Positions 36,010 through 44,651 of a stretch of 64,000 nucleotides of DNA are shown in pieces (positions within the stretch are counted from its first letter, which is position 1; every line of letters begins with the position of its first letter). The stretch lies in contig NZ_BBQM01000034.1 of NCBI RefSeq assembly GCF_000876015.1, forward strand, positions 1 through 64,000, written 5' to 3'. The stretch is from Cupriavidus basilensis (GTDB lineage: Bacteria > Pseudomonadota > Gammaproteobacteria > Burkholderiales > Burkholderiaceae). The notes beneath the pieces were generated by a model. That model ran no database searches, was not told the DNA's origin, and saw nothing but the letters and a program-made list of their open reading frames with translations. Both the position numbers and the translations under genes were made by a program.

Positions 36010-36405
36010 TTATTCCGCGGCTTCTTCGGCCGGGGCTTCGGTGATTTCCGGACGGTCGACCAGCTCGACCAGCGCCATCGGCGCATTGTCGCCCTGGCGG
36101 AAGCCGAACTTCAGGATACGCGTGTAGCCACCCGGACGGGCGTTGTAGCGCGGGCCCAGTTCGGTGAACAGCTTGGTGACGATGTCGCGGTCGCGCAGGC
36201 GGGCGAAGGCCAGGCGGCGGTTGGCAACGGTGTCCTTCTTGGCCAGCGTGATGAGGGGCTCGACGACCTTGCGCAGTTCCTTGGCCTTGGGCAGGGTGGT
36301 CTTGATCAGCTCGTGCTGGAACAGCGAGTTGGACATGTTGCGCAGCATCGCGAGACGGTGCGACGAGGTGCGGTTCAGTTTCCGCAAACCATGACGGTGA
36401 CGCAT
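36010..36405 (-). CDS. rplQ: 50S ribosomal protein L17
   Basis: L17 (131 residues) binds 23S rRNA near the exit-tunnel side of the large subunit. The start MRHRHGLRKLNRTSSHR is the invariant family N-terminus and fixes the ATG at 36405. The core PRYNARPGGYTRILK is conserved. The C-terminus has an acidic, Ala/Glu-rich extension (EAPAEEAAE). It is the last gene of the array, 163 bases after rpoA and before a strong terminator. Confidence 0.98.
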   Translation of the reverse strand: MRHRHGLRKLNRTSSHRLAMLRNMSNSLFQHELIKTTLPKAKELRKVVEPLITLAKKDTVANRRLAFARLRDRDIVTKLFTELGPRYNARPGGYTRILKFGFRQGDNAPMALVELVDRPEITEAPAEEAAE

Positions 36406-36568
36406 GATGATTCCTTTATTGCAATGTTTGACCAGCTCTTCTATCGCTTGGCCGGGACATTCCCCGGTTCGGCGCGGGCCGGTAGTCGGTTGAAGCGGCC
36501 GGCACATGCCGGCTGCCGGAATCGCCGCGCGCCGCGCGGGGACCAGCCCCGCGCGGCACGCAGCGACA

Positions 36569-37549
36569 TTACTTCTCGAGGCCTGCGGGCGGCCAGTTCT
36601 CGAGCTTCATGCCAAGGGTCAGGCCGCGCGAAGCCAGCACTTCCTTGATTTCGTTGAGCGACTTGCGACCCAGGTTCGGGGTCTTCAGCAGCTCGTTCTC
36701 GGTACGCTGGATCAGGTCGCCGATGTAGTAGATGTTCTCGGCCTTCAGGCAGTTGGCCGAGCGCACCGTCAGCTCCAGGTCGTCGACCGGGCGCAGCAGG
36801 ATCGGGTCGATCTGCGGCGTGCGGCTCGAGGCGGCTTCCGCCGACGACTCGGTGCCTTCCAGCGCGGCGAACACGGACAGCTGGTCGACCAGGATGCGGG
36901 CCGACTGGCGGATCGCTTCCTCGGGCGAGATCACGCCGTCGGTCTCGATGTTCATGACCAGCTTGTCGAGGTCGGTACGCTGCTCGACGCGGGCCGATTC
37001 CACCGCGTACGACACGCGGCGCACCGGCGAGAACGAGGCGTCCAGCACGATGCGGCCGATGACCTTGCCCGATTCGTCGCCGAACTTGCGCACGTTGCCC
37101 GGCACGTAGCCGCGGCCCTGCTCGACCTTGATCTGCATGTCGAGCTTGCCGCCGGCCGACAGGTGAGCGATCACGTGGCCGGGGTTGATGATCTCGACGT
37201 CGTGCGGCAGCTCGATGTCGGCAGCCGTGACCACGCCTTCGCCTTCCTTGCGCAGCGACACCGTGACTTCGTCGCGGTTGTGCAGCTTGAAGACCACGCC
37301 CTTCAGATTGAGCAGCAGGTTGACCACGTCTTCCTGCACGCCATCGATGGTGGAGTACTCGTGGACCACCCCAGCGATCGTGACTTCGGTCGGGGCGTAG
37401 CCGACCATCGACGACAGCAGCACGCGACGCAGGGCGTTACCGAGCGTATGGCCGTAGCCACGCTCGAACGGCTCCATCACGACCTTGGCGTGGTGGTCGC
37501 CCAGCGGCTCTACGGCGATGATTTTAGGCTTGAGGAGTGCTGTTTGCAT
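36569..37549 (-). CDS. rpoA: DNA-directed RNA polymerase subunit alpha
   Basis: The alpha subunit (326 residues) nucleates RNA polymerase assembly through its N-terminal domain (dimer interface GNALRRVLLSSM). Its C-terminal domain contacts UP elements and activators (ELTVRSANCLKAENI, NLGRKSLNEIKEVL). Both domains and the linker are intact. Two hairpins lie in the 181-base gap before it. Confidence 0.98.
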   Translation of the reverse strand: MQTALLKPKIIAVEPLGDHHAKVVMEPFERGYGHTLGNALRRVLLSSMVGYAPTEVTIAGVVHEYSTIDGVQEDVVNLLLNLKGVVFKLHNRDEVTVSLRKEGEGVVTAADIELPHDVEIINPGHVIAHLSAGGKLDMQIKVEQGRGYVPGNVRKFGDESGKVIGRIVLDASFSPVRRVSYAVESARVEQRTDLDKLVMNIETDGVISPEEAIRQSARILVDQLSVFAALEGTESSAEAASSRTPQIDPILLRPVDDLELTVRSANCLKAENIYYIGDLIQRTENELLKTPNLGRKSLNEIKEVLASRGLTLGMKLENWPPAGLEK

Positions 37550-37615
37550 TAGGTTGTCCTTTTCAATACCCTCGGCTCGTTACACCGATAAGGCTGACGT
37601 ATGGAACCTGAAAAT

Positions 37616-37664
37616 CCCATCGTACGATGGGCAATAAGCCCGGCGCGCGGCAGCGCGTCGGGCT
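37616..37664 (-). promoter_or_regulatory. Tandem hairpins in the rpsD-rpoA spacer
   Basis: Within the transcript between rpsD and rpoA lie a 12-bp stem with a four-base loop (37637-37648 with 37653-37664, one G-T wobble) and a perfect 16-bp palindrome (37616-37631, CCCATCGTACGATGGG) followed by ATTTTC. They could attenuate, process or stabilise the mRNA so that rpoA is expressed differently from the r-protein genes. Confidence 0.5.
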
Positions 37665-37730
37665 GAAAGTGAAGCTTGACGGGAAACGCAAGCCCCTGAC
37701 CGTTCGATGGTGTCGGACAGATTCGAGCGA

Positions 37731-38354
37731 TTAGCGCGAATACAATTCGACGATCAGGCTTTCGTTGATGTCACCCGAGATATCGGCGCGGTCCGGCACT
37801 TGCTTGAACGTGCCTTCGAACTTCTTCGCGTCAACGCTGACCCATTGCGGGAAACCCGACTGCTCGGCCAGCGACAGGGCCTCGGCGATGCGGACTTGCT
37901 TCTTCGACTGCTCGCGGATGGTGATGACGTCACCGGCCTTGACCTGTGCCGACGGCACGTTCAGGGCCTGGCCGTTCAGCAGGATCGCCTTGTGCGAGAC
38001 CAGCTGGCGCGCTTCGGCGCGGGTCGAGCCGAAGCCCATGCGGTAGACGACGTTGTCCAGGCGCGATTCCAGCAGTTGCAGCAGCTTCTCGCCGGTGTTG
38101 CCCTTGCGGCGGTCGGCTTCGGCGAAGTAGCGGCGGAACTGGCGCTCGAGCACGCCGTAGATGCGCTTGACCTTCTGCTTTTCACGCAGCTGGTTGCCGT
38201 AGTCGGAGGTGCGTGCACCGGAGGTGCGGCCGTGCTGGCCCGGCTTGCTGTCCAGCTTGCACTTGTCGGCAAGCGAGCGGCGTGCGCTCTTCAGGAACAG
38301 GTCGGTACCTTCACGGCGGGAGAGTTTGGCCTTCGGGCCGATATAACGTGCCAC
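37731..38354 (-). CDS. rpsD: 30S ribosomal protein S4
   Basis: S4 (207 residues) is a primary 16S rRNA binder and, in enterobacteria, the translational repressor of the alpha operon. The start is a GTG at 38354 (VARYIGPKAKLSRREG), fixed by the invariant N-terminus. The S4 RNA-binding domain is RLDNVVYRMGFGSTRAEARQLVSHKAILLNG. Three hairpins precede it in an unusually long 296-base spacer. Confidence 0.98.
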   Translation of the reverse strand: MARYIGPKAKLSRREGTDLFLKSARRSLADKCKLDSKPGQHGRTSGARTSDYGNQLREKQKVKRIYGVLERQFRRYFAEADRRKGNTGEKLLQLLESRLDNVVYRMGFGSTRAEARQLVSHKAILLNGQALNVPSAQVKAGDVITIREQSKKQVRIAEALSLAEQSGFPQWVSVDAKKFEGTFKQVPDRADISGDINESLIVELYSR

Positions 38355-38376
38355 TTTATCTTCCTTCCTGATCGAT

Positions 38377-38478
38377 CGCGGCGCCTTCTGTACGCGCCGC
38401 GAGTCCGCCTGCTCCGCCCTTGCGGGGCGCCGAGTGGCGGACGGTGGGCTTATCCAGCGCACGCCCCGCAGGGTGCGC
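38377..38478 (-). promoter_or_regulatory. Hairpin cluster upstream of rpsD
   Basis: The 296-base rpsK-rpsD spacer contains three stems. These are 38377-38384 with 38394-38401 (8 bp), 38403-38409 with 38436-38442 (7 bp), and 38457-38462 with 38473-38478 (6 bp). The first ends about 22 bases before the GTG start of rpsD. A role in autoregulation by S4 is possible but unproven. I see no gene in the spacer. Confidence 0.4.
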
Positions 38479-38650
38479 GCAAAAGCATGACTGGCTGCGC
38501 CGGGCCGCGGAACAAGGCTTCGATCCGACAAACGCAAGGCGCAAAACGAAAACCTGCCGCAAAGCTGATGCAGCAGGTGAACGTACGATAGTACCACACC
38601 GGAACACCGGCAGGAAAACCCCGCCGGCTATCCGGGTACGACGGCGTCGC

Positions 38651-39052
38651 TCAGATGCGGCGGCGCTTCGGCGGACGGCAGCCGTTGTGCGGCACCGGCG
38701 TCACGTCTTCGATCACCGAGATCTTGATGCCCAGCGCGTTCAGCGCGCGGACAGCGGATTCACGGCCAGGGCCGGGGCCCTTGATGCGCACGTCCAGGTT
38801 CTTGATGCCCTGGTCTTGCGCCACGCGGCCGGCGTTCTCGGCTGCGACCTGGGCTGCGAACGGGGTCGACTTGCGCGAACCCTTGAAGCCCTGGCCACCC
38901 GAGGTCGCCCACGCCAGGGCATTGCCCTGACGGTCGGTGATCGTGATGATGGTGTTGTTGAACGAAGCGTGGACGTGCGCAATGCCGTCGGCAACGTTCT
39001 TCTTGACCTTCTTACGCGCGCGCTGGGCGGCGTTGTTCGGACCTTTTGCCAT
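38651..39052 (-). CDS. rpsK: 30S ribosomal protein S11
   Basis: S11 (133 residues) sits on the 30S platform near the E site. Conserved parts are HASFNNTIITITDRQGNALAW, FAAQVAAE and the C-terminal VTPVPHNGCRPPKRRRI. It follows rpsM by 24 bases. It is the last gene before the long spacer leading to rpsD. Confidence 0.98.
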   Translation of the reverse strand: MAKGPNNAAQRARKKVKKNVADGIAHVHASFNNTIITITDRQGNALAWATSGGQGFKGSRKSTPFAAQVAAENAGRVAQDQGIKNLDVRIKGPGPGRESAVRALNALGIKISVIEDVTPVPHNGCRPPKRRRI

Positions 39053-39076
39053 TAGTTTCTTCCTCTGCCTTCGGCT

Positions 39077-39442
39077 TTACTTCTTCAGAGCCACGCCGGC
39101 CTTACGCGGACCCTTGCGGGTACGGGCGTTGGTGCGGGTGCGCTGACCGCGCATCGGGAGGCCCCTGCGGTGACGGACGCCACGATAGCAACCAAGGTCC
39201 ATCAGACGCTTGATGTTCATCGTGGTTTCACGACGCAGGTCACCCTCGACCGTGGCCTTGCCGACTTCGTCACGAAGCTTTTCCAGGTCGGCGTCGGTCA
39301 GGTCCTTGACCTTCTTGTCAAACGGAACGCCGGTGGCCTCGCAAATCTTGCGGGCGCGCGAGCGGCCGATACCGTAAATAGCCGTCAGGCCGATCTCGGT
39401 ATGCTTGTGGTTCGGGATGTTAACCCCTGCGATACGTGCCAT
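39077..39442 (-). CDS. rpsM: 30S ribosomal protein S13
   Basis: S13 (121 residues) bridges the 30S head to L5 and contacts P-site tRNA. It begins MARIAGVNIPNHKH and has the conserved YGIGRSRA helix-hairpin-helix and the basic tail GQRTRTNARTRKGPRK. It lies 19 bases after rpmJ. Confidence 0.98.
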   Translation of the reverse strand: MARIAGVNIPNHKHTEIGLTAIYGIGRSRARKICEATGVPFDKKVKDLTDADLEKLRDEVGKATVEGDLRRETTMNIKRLMDLGCYRGVRHRRGLPMRGQRTRTNARTRKGPRKAGVALKK

Positions 39443-39461
39443 TCGTCAATCCTCTTTACGA

Positions 39462-39578
39462 TTAGCCTTGGCGTTGCTTGTGGCGGGGATCCGACGAGCA
39501 GATCACGCGCACGACACCGTTGCGCTTGATGATTTTGCAGTTGCGGCAAATGCGCTTAACAGAAGCCAGCACTTTCAT
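39462..39578 (-). CDS. rpmJ: 50S ribosomal protein L36
   Basis: A short gene of 38 codons encodes [20 protein letters not shown] and continues to RHKQRQG before TAA. The zinc-ribbon ligands Cys11, Cys14, Cys27 and His33 are all present, so this is the zinc-binding (C+) form. It sits between infA and rpsM, the standard position at the spc/alpha boundary. Confidence 0.96.
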
Positions 39579-39609
39579 GATTTTCCTCTTCCTTCAATTC
39601 CTGTTCGCT

Positions 39610-39828
39610 TCACTTCGTCCGAAAGACGATACGCGCGCGTGACAGATCATATGGAGTCAGCTCAACCGTCACCTTGTCACCCGGAAGAATCCGGATGTAG
39701 TTCATTCTCATCTTCCCGGAGATGTGGCCCAGCACTACGTGGCCATTCTCCAGTTTGACTCGGAACGTCGCATTGGGAAGGTTTTCCAGGACCTCCCCCT
39801 GCATCTGGATGACGTCGTCTTTTGCCAT
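39610..39828 (-). CDS. infA: Translation initiation factor IF-1
   Basis: IF-1 (72 residues) occupies the A site during initiation. The whole protein is an OB fold with the typical stretches MAKDDVIQMQGEV, LPNATFRVKLENGH and GKMRMNYIRILPGDKV. It lies 23 bases after secY. Location inside the spc-alpha junction is common in betaproteobacteria. Confidence 0.97.
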   Translation of the reverse strand: MAKDDVIQMQGEVLENLPNATFRVKLENGHVVLGHISGKMRMNYIRILPGDKVTVELTPYDLSRARIVFRTK

Positions 39829-39851
39829 ACCTAGCCCGTACCGACCCGGCT

Positions 39852-41195
39852 TCAGCGCAAGGTCAAATTACCCTTGAAATTCGCTTTCTTCAGCAGGGAC
39901 TCATATTGCTGCGACATGACATAGGACTGGACCTGGGCCATGAAATCCATCGTGACGACCACGATGATCAGCAGCGAGGTTCCGCCAAAATAGAACGGAA
40001 CGTTCCAGCGCAGTACCAGGAATTCCGGCAACAGGCAGACCAGTGTGATGTAGATCGCACCAGCCAGCGTCAGACGCACAAGGATCTTGTCGATGTAGCG
40101 CGTCGTCTGCTCGCCCGGACGAATGCCCGGAATGAAGGCACCGCTTTTCTTCAGGTTGTCCGCCACTTCACGGCTGTTGTACACCAGGGCCGTATAGAAG
40201 AAGCAGAAAAATACAATCGCAGCAGCGTACAGCAGGATGTAGACCGGCTGGCCCGGCGACAGCGTTGCCGCCAGGTCCTTGATGAACCGGCCCGCAGCGC
40301 CCGTCGAGTCAGAGGTGAACCAGCCCGCGATGGTCGCCGGGAACAGGATGATCGACGATGCGAAGATCGGCGGAATCACCCCGGCCATGTTCAGCTTCAG
40401 CGGCAGGTGCGACGACTGGCCGCCGTACACCTTGTTGCCGACCTGACGCTTGGCATAGTTCACCAGGATCTTGCGCTGGCCGCGCTCGACGAACACCACG
40501 GCGAAAGTCACGCCGGCGATGATCGCCACGATCAGGATCGACGCGATGATGCTCATCGAACCGGTGCGAACCAGCTCGAAGAGACCGCCGATCGCGTTGG
40601 GCAGGCCCGCCGCGATACCGCCGAAGATGATGATCGAGATGCCGTTGCCCAGACCCCGCTCGGTGATCTGCTCACCCAGCCACATCAGGAACATCGTGCC
40701 GGTCACCAGCGTGATCACCGCCGTGGCCCGGAACATCAGCCCCGGGTCGATCACCAGGCCAGGCTGGGATTCCAGCGCGACCGCGATCGACAGCGCCTGG
40801 AAGGTGGCCAGGACCACCGTGCCGTAGCGCGTGTACTGCGTGATCTTGCGTTGACCCGCCTGCCCTTCCTTCTTCAGCGACTCCAGCTGCGGCAGCACGA
40901 TCGTCAGCAACTGCATGATGATCGACGCCGAGATGTACGGCATGATGCCGAGCGCGAAGACGGTAAAGCGCGACAGCGCACCGCCCGAGAACAGGTTGAA
41001 CATCCCGAGGATGCCACCCGACTGACTCTGGAAAAGCTTCGCGAGCTGTTCAGGATCGATGCCCGGCACCGGAATATGCGCTCCGATGCGGTACACGATC
41101 AAGGCCAGCACCAGGAACATCAGCCGGCGCTTGAGGTCGCCGTACTTCGCCGTGTTCTTGGCTTGCGTGCTTGCATTGGGTTTCGCCGTGGCCAA
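39852..41195 (-). CDS. secY: Preprotein translocase subunit SecY
   Basis: SecY is the channel of the Sec translocon. The 447-residue protein has ten membrane segments, the plug region after the first segment, and the conserved cytoplasmic loop with GQRKITQYTRYGTVVL. The frame begins with TTG at 41195 (LATAKPNAS), preceded by GGAG at six bases, so a TTG start is inferred. It follows rplO by 48 bases. Confidence 0.97.
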   Translation of the reverse strand: MATAKPNASTQAKNTAKYGDLKRRLMFLVLALIVYRIGAHIPVPGIDPEQLAKLFQSQSGGILGMFNLFSGGALSRFTVFALGIMPYISASIIMQLLTIVLPQLESLKKEGQAGQRKITQYTRYGTVVLATFQALSIAVALESQPGLVIDPGLMFRATAVITLVTGTMFLMWLGEQITERGLGNGISIIIFGGIAAGLPNAIGGLFELVRTGSMSIIASILIVAIIAGVTFAVVFVERGQRKILVNYAKRQVGNKVYGGQSSHLPLKLNMAGVIPPIFASSIILFPATIAGWFTSDSTGAAGRFIKDLAATLSPGQPVYILLYAAAIVFFCFFYTALVYNSREVADNLKKSGAFIPGIRPGEQTTRYIDKILVRLTLAGAIYITLVCLLPEFLVLRWNVPFYFGGTSLLIIVVVTMDFMAQVQSYVMSQQYESLLKKANFKGNLTLR

Positions 41196-41243
41196 ACGAT
41201 GCTCCGACTGTGACTCGCCTATGCTGCGAAATCAGCTGCTAAA

Positions 41244-41678
41244 TTACGCCGCGATCTGACCGCCGGCGGCTTCGATCGCAGCCTTGGCGCCAGCGGTGGC
41301 ACCCAGACCCTTGATCGTCACCTTGCGGGTCAGCTCACCGGCCTTGATGACCTTGGCGCTCTTGACCAGATCAGCCACCAGGCCAGCCTGCTTCAGAACC
41401 AGCAGGTCCACTTCGGCCGCTTCCAGACGCTCGATGTCGCGCAGGCTCACCTCGGCGGTGAATTCCTTCGTCAGCGAGGTGAAGCCGCGCTTCGGCAGGC
41501 GACGATACAGCGGCATTTGACCGCCTTCGAAGCCGACCTTGTGGAAGCCGCCCGAACGCGACTTCTGACCCTTGTGGCCACGACCGGCAGTCTTGCCCAG
41601 GCCGGAGCCGATACCGCGGCCGACGCGACGCTTGGCGTGCTTCGAACCGGCGGCCGGTTTCAGGTTGTTCAGTTGCAT
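41244..41678 (-). CDS. rplO: 50S ribosomal protein L15
   Basis: L15 (144 residues) has the Gly/Arg/Lys-rich N-terminal extension that threads into 23S rRNA (GSKHAKRRVGRGIGSGLGKTAGRGHKGQ) and a globular C-terminal half. It lies between rpmD and secY, the conserved spc order. Confidence 0.98.
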   Translation of the reverse strand: MQLNNLKPAAGSKHAKRRVGRGIGSGLGKTAGRGHKGQKSRSGGFHKVGFEGGQMPLYRRLPKRGFTSLTKEFTAEVSLRDIERLEAAEVDLLVLKQAGLVADLVKSAKVIKAGELTRKVTIKGLGATAGAKAAIEAAGGQIAA

Positions 41679-41698
41679 CTTGCTCTCCGTGTCCGGTA

Positions 41699-41881
41699 TC
41701 AGGCCAGAACCTTGACCAGGTACGACACCTTGTTGATCATGCCGCGCACGGCGGGCGTGTCCTGCAGCTCCGACACCGAGTTGATGCGGCGCAGGCCCAG
41801 GCCACGGACGGTGGCGCGATGATCCTCGCGCGTGCCGATCAGGCTGCGCACGAGTTGCACTTTTACGGTTTGTTGCGACAT
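41699..41881 (-). CDS. rpmD: 50S ribosomal protein L30
   Basis: L30 (60 residues) matches the short bacterial form: VKVQLVRSLIGTREDHRATV then GLRRINSVSELQDTPAVRGMI. It sits between rpsE and rplO and is of normal length. Confidence 0.97.
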   Translation of the reverse strand: MSQQTVKVQLVRSLIGTREDHRATVRGLGLRRINSVSELQDTPAVRGMINKVSYLVKVLA

Positions 41882-41894
41882 TTCGTCCGACTCC

Positions 41895-42413
41895 TTAACC
41901 GAGGATGTCTTCGACCGACTTGCCGCGCTTCGCGGCGATCTCGCCCGGCGTGCTCATCTTCTGAAGACCGTCCAGCGTGGCGCGAACCATGTTGTACGGA
42001 TTGGTCGAGCCGTGCGACTTGGTCACCACGTTGGTGACGCCCATCACTTCGAAAATCGCGCGCATCGGGCCGCCGGCGATCACGCCGGTACCTTCCTTGG
42101 CCGGCATCATCAGCACCTTGGCGGCGCCGTGCTTGCCCACGACTTCGTGTTGCAGCGTGCCGTTCTTGAGCGAGACCTTGACCATCTTGCGACGGGCTTC
42201 GTCCATTGCCTTCTGAACTGCCACCGGCACTTCCTTGGCCTTGCCCTTGCCCATGCCGATGCGGCCATCGCCGTCACCGACCACGGTCAGCGCAGCGAAA
42301 CCGAGAATCCGGCCGCCCTTCACCACCTTGGTGACGCGGTTGACCGAGATCATCTTCTCGCGGAGGCCGTCGTCGCGTTCGTCCTGCTGGACTTTTGCTT
42401 GCATCTTTGCCAT
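41895..42413 (-). CDS. rpsE: 30S ribosomal protein S5
   Basis: S5 (172 residues) helps accuracy and mRNA unwinding at the entry tunnel. The N-terminal double-stranded RNA-binding domain has VNRVTKVVKGGRILGFAALTVVGD. The GKAKEVPVAVQKA loop and the C-terminal domain with MRAIFEVMGVTNVVTKSHGS are intact. The Gly/Arg loop where spectinomycin resistance arises (VVKGGR) looks wild type. Confidence 0.98.
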   Translation of the reverse strand: MAKMQAKVQQDERDDGLREKMISVNRVTKVVKGGRILGFAALTVVGDGDGRIGMGKGKAKEVPVAVQKAMDEARRKMVKVSLKNGTLQHEVVGKHGAAKVLMMPAKEGTGVIAGGPMRAIFEVMGVTNVVTKSHGSTNPYNMVRATLDGLQKMSTPGEIAAKRGKSVEDILG

Positions 42414-42434
42414 GACGTATCTCTCTTTGTGCGC

Positions 42435-42791
42435 TTAGAACTTGAGGCCGGCTTCACGCGCAGCGTCGGCCAGGGCCTTCACGCGACCGTGGAAGCGGAA
42501 GCCGCCGCGATCGAACGCAACGGTCTCCACGCCGGCAGCCTTCGCCTTCTCGGCGATGCGCTTGCCGATCAGGCTCGCAGCGGCGGCGGTAGCACCGCTG
42601 CCGGTCAGTTCCTTGCGCACTTCTGCCTCGACGGTCGAAGCCGAAGCCAGCACTTGCGTGCCGCACGGCGAGTAGACCTGGGCGTAAATATGCGAATTCG
42701 TACGGAACACGGTCAGACGATTGACTTTCAGTTCCGCGATCTTGGCGCGGGTCTGACGTGCACGGCGCAAACGAGCGTCTTTCTTGTTCAT
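42435..42791 (-). CDS. rplR: 50S ribosomal protein L18
   Basis: L18 (118 residues) binds 5S rRNA with L5 and L25. Conserved parts are LRRARQTRAKIAELKVNRLTVFRT, IYAQV and the C-terminal VAFDRGGFRFHGRVKALADAAREAGL. Spacing to both neighbours is short, as in the spc operon generally. Confidence 0.98.
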   Translation of the reverse strand: MNKKDARLRRARQTRAKIAELKVNRLTVFRTNSHIYAQVYSPCGTQVLASASTVEAEVRKELTGSGATAAAASLIGKRIAEKAKAAGVETVAFDRGGFRFHGRVKALADAAREAGLKF

Positions 42792-42802
42792 GATTGCACC
42801 CC

Positions 42803-43336
42803 TTACTTCTTCTTGGTTTCCTTCAGGATGACGCGCTCGTCCGAGTAGCGAACGCCCTTGCCCTTGTAGGGCTCAGGCGGACGGTACGCGCGGACTTCCG
42901 CGGCAACCTGACCGACTTTCTGCTTGTCCGCACCCTTGATGATGATCTCGGTCTGCGTGGGCGTTGTCGCCGTCACGCCTTCCGGCATCGCATGGATCAC
43001 GTCGTGCGAGAAACCAAGCTGGAGCTTGAGCGCGGTACCTTGCAGCTGGGCACGGTAGCCCACGCCGACCAGGTTCAGCTTGCGCTCGAAACCGGTGGTC
43101 ACACCCTTGACCATATTGGCCACCAGGGCGCGCATGGTGCCCTGCAGTGCGTTTGCTTCGCGCGATTCGTCGGCCGGGACGAAGGTCAGCGTGTCGTTTT
43201 CGACCTTGACCTGCACCAGGCTGTGAATCGGCTGCGTCAGCGTGCCGAGCGGGCCCTTAACGGAGAGCACGCCGGCCGCCACATTGACTTCTGCGCCTTT
43301 GGGCAGCGCGATGGGAGCCTTACCTACACGGGACAT
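42803..43336 (-). CDS. rplF: 50S ribosomal protein L6
   Basis: L6 (177 residues) consists of two similar RNA-binding domains near the GTPase centre. It starts MSRVGKAPIALPKG and ends PPEPYKGKGVRYSDE before a short Lys tail, both highly conserved. Confidence 0.98.
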   Translation of the reverse strand: MSRVGKAPIALPKGAEVNVAAGVLSVKGPLGTLTQPIHSLVQVKVENDTLTFVPADESREANALQGTMRALVANMVKGVTTGFERKLNLVGVGYRAQLQGTALKLQLGFSHDVIHAMPEGVTATTPTQTEIIIKGADKQKVGQVAAEVRAYRPPEPYKGKGVRYSDERVILKETKKK

Positions 43337-43345
43337 GGTTACTCC

Positions 43346-43741
43346 TTACGCGACGTAGCAGAGAACTTCGCCGCCCACGCCAGTGGCACGTGCCTTGCGA
43401 TCGGTCATCAGACCCTGCGGGGTCGAGATGATCGCGACGCCCAGGCCGTTCATCACTTGGGGGATGTCGCTGCGGCCCTTGTACACGCGCAGGCCGGGCT
43501 TCGAGACGCGTTCGATGCGCTCGATGACCGGACGGCCGGCGTAGTACTTCAGACCGATGCTCAGTTGTGCCTTGCCGCCATCTTCCTGCACGGCGTAGTC
43601 GTCGATGTAGCCTTCGTCCTTCAGGACCTTGGCGATTGCCACTTTCAGCTTCGACGACGGCATGACAACCGACGCCTTCTGCACGCCCTGGGCGTTGCGG
43701 ATGCGCGTCAGCATATCGGCGATAGGATCGCTCATGCTCAT
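43346..43741 (-). CDS. rpsH: 30S ribosomal protein S8
   Basis: S8 (131 residues) is a primary binder of the 16S rRNA central domain and, in E. coli, the translational repressor of the spc operon. The core DPIADMLTRIRNAQ and the C-terminal GVGGEVLCYVA are typical. The first of two ATG codons (43741) is seven bases from an AGGAG and is preferred over 43735. Confidence 0.98.
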   Translation of the reverse strand: MSMSDPIADMLTRIRNAQGVQKASVVMPSSKLKVAIAKVLKDEGYIDDYAVQEDGGKAQLSIGLKYYAGRPVIERIERVSKPGLRVYKGRSDIPQVMNGLGVAIISTPQGLMTDRKARATGVGGEVLCYVA

Positions 43742-43768
43742 ACTGTTTCTCCTGTAGCCTGTGCGTAA

Positions 43769-44074
43769 TTACCAGCTGGCTTTCGTCAGACCCGGGATTT
43801 CGCCACGGAAGGCGATTTCACGGATCTTGTTACGCGCCAGGCCAAACTTGCGGAAGGTACCGCGGGGACGACCGGTGATCGCGCAGCGATTGCGCTGACG
43901 GGTCGGGTTCGCGTTGCGCGGGAGCTGCTGCAGCTCCAGACGAGCGCCATAACGCTCTTCTTCCGACTTTTCCTGGTCGTCGATAATGGCCTTGAGGGAT
44001 GCGCGCTTCCCGGCATACTTCGCCACGAGCCTTGCGCGCTTCTTCTCACGTTCAATCAGAGCCAATTTAGCCAC
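43769..44074 (-). CDS. rpsN: 30S ribosomal protein S14
   Basis: S14 (101 residues) is the long, zinc-free form: no CxxC pair is present. It ends in the conserved NRCAITGRPRGTFRKFGLARNKIRE...PGLTKASW. The start codon is GTG at 44074. It lies nine bases after rplE. Confidence 0.98.
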   Translation of the reverse strand: MAKLALIEREKKRARLVAKYAGKRASLKAIIDDQEKSEEERYGARLELQQLPRNANPTRQRNRCAITGRPRGTFRKFGLARNKIREIAFRGEIPGLTKASW

Positions 44075-44083
44075 GGTAACCCC

Positions 44084-44626
44084 TTAATTACGGAACGGGA
44101 ACTTGAATGCACCGAGGAGCGCCTTGGCTTCCTCGTCATTCTTAGCCGTCGTCGTGATGCTGATGTTCAGACCGCGCAGCGCGTCGATCTTGTCGTACTC
44201 GATTTCGGGGAAAATGATCTGCTCTTTCACACCGATGTTGTAGTTGCCACGACCATCGAACGAGCGGCCCGACACACCACGGAAGTCACGCACGCGCGGC
44301 AGCGCCACGGTCACGAAACGATCCAGGAATTCGAACATGCGTTCGCCGCGCAGCGTCACCATCGCGCCGATGGGATAACCCTGGCGGATCTTGAAGCCTG
44401 CGATTGCCTTCTTGGCCTTCGTCACCACCGGCTTCTGGCCGGCGATCTTGGTCAGGTCGCCCACGGCCAGCTCAATGACCTTCTTGTCATTGATGGCTTC
44501 GCCAAGGCCCATGTTCAGGGTGATCTTGGTGATGCGCGGCACTTCCATGACCGACTTGTAGCCGAACTGTTCGATCAGCTTCGGTACGACCTGTTCTTTG
44601 TAAAACTCTTGCAGACGTGCTGTCAT
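44084..44626 (-). CDS. rplE: 50S ribosomal protein L5
   Basis: L5 (180 residues) binds 5S rRNA and contacts P-site tRNA. Conserved segments include VMEVPRITKITLNMGLGEA and FRGVSGRSFDGRGNYNIGV. The ATG at 44626 has AGGAG six bases upstream; a TTG two codons earlier in frame is not needed. Confidence 0.98.
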   Translation of the reverse strand: MTARLQEFYKEQVVPKLIEQFGYKSVMEVPRITKITLNMGLGEAINDKKVIELAVGDLTKIAGQKPVVTKAKKAIAGFKIRQGYPIGAMVTLRGERMFEFLDRFVTVALPRVRDFRGVSGRSFDGRGNYNIGVKEQIIFPEIEYDKIDALRGLNISITTTAKNDEEAKALLGAFKFPFRN

Positions 44627-44651
44627 GCTCAACTCCTATCCTTGCCCAGAA

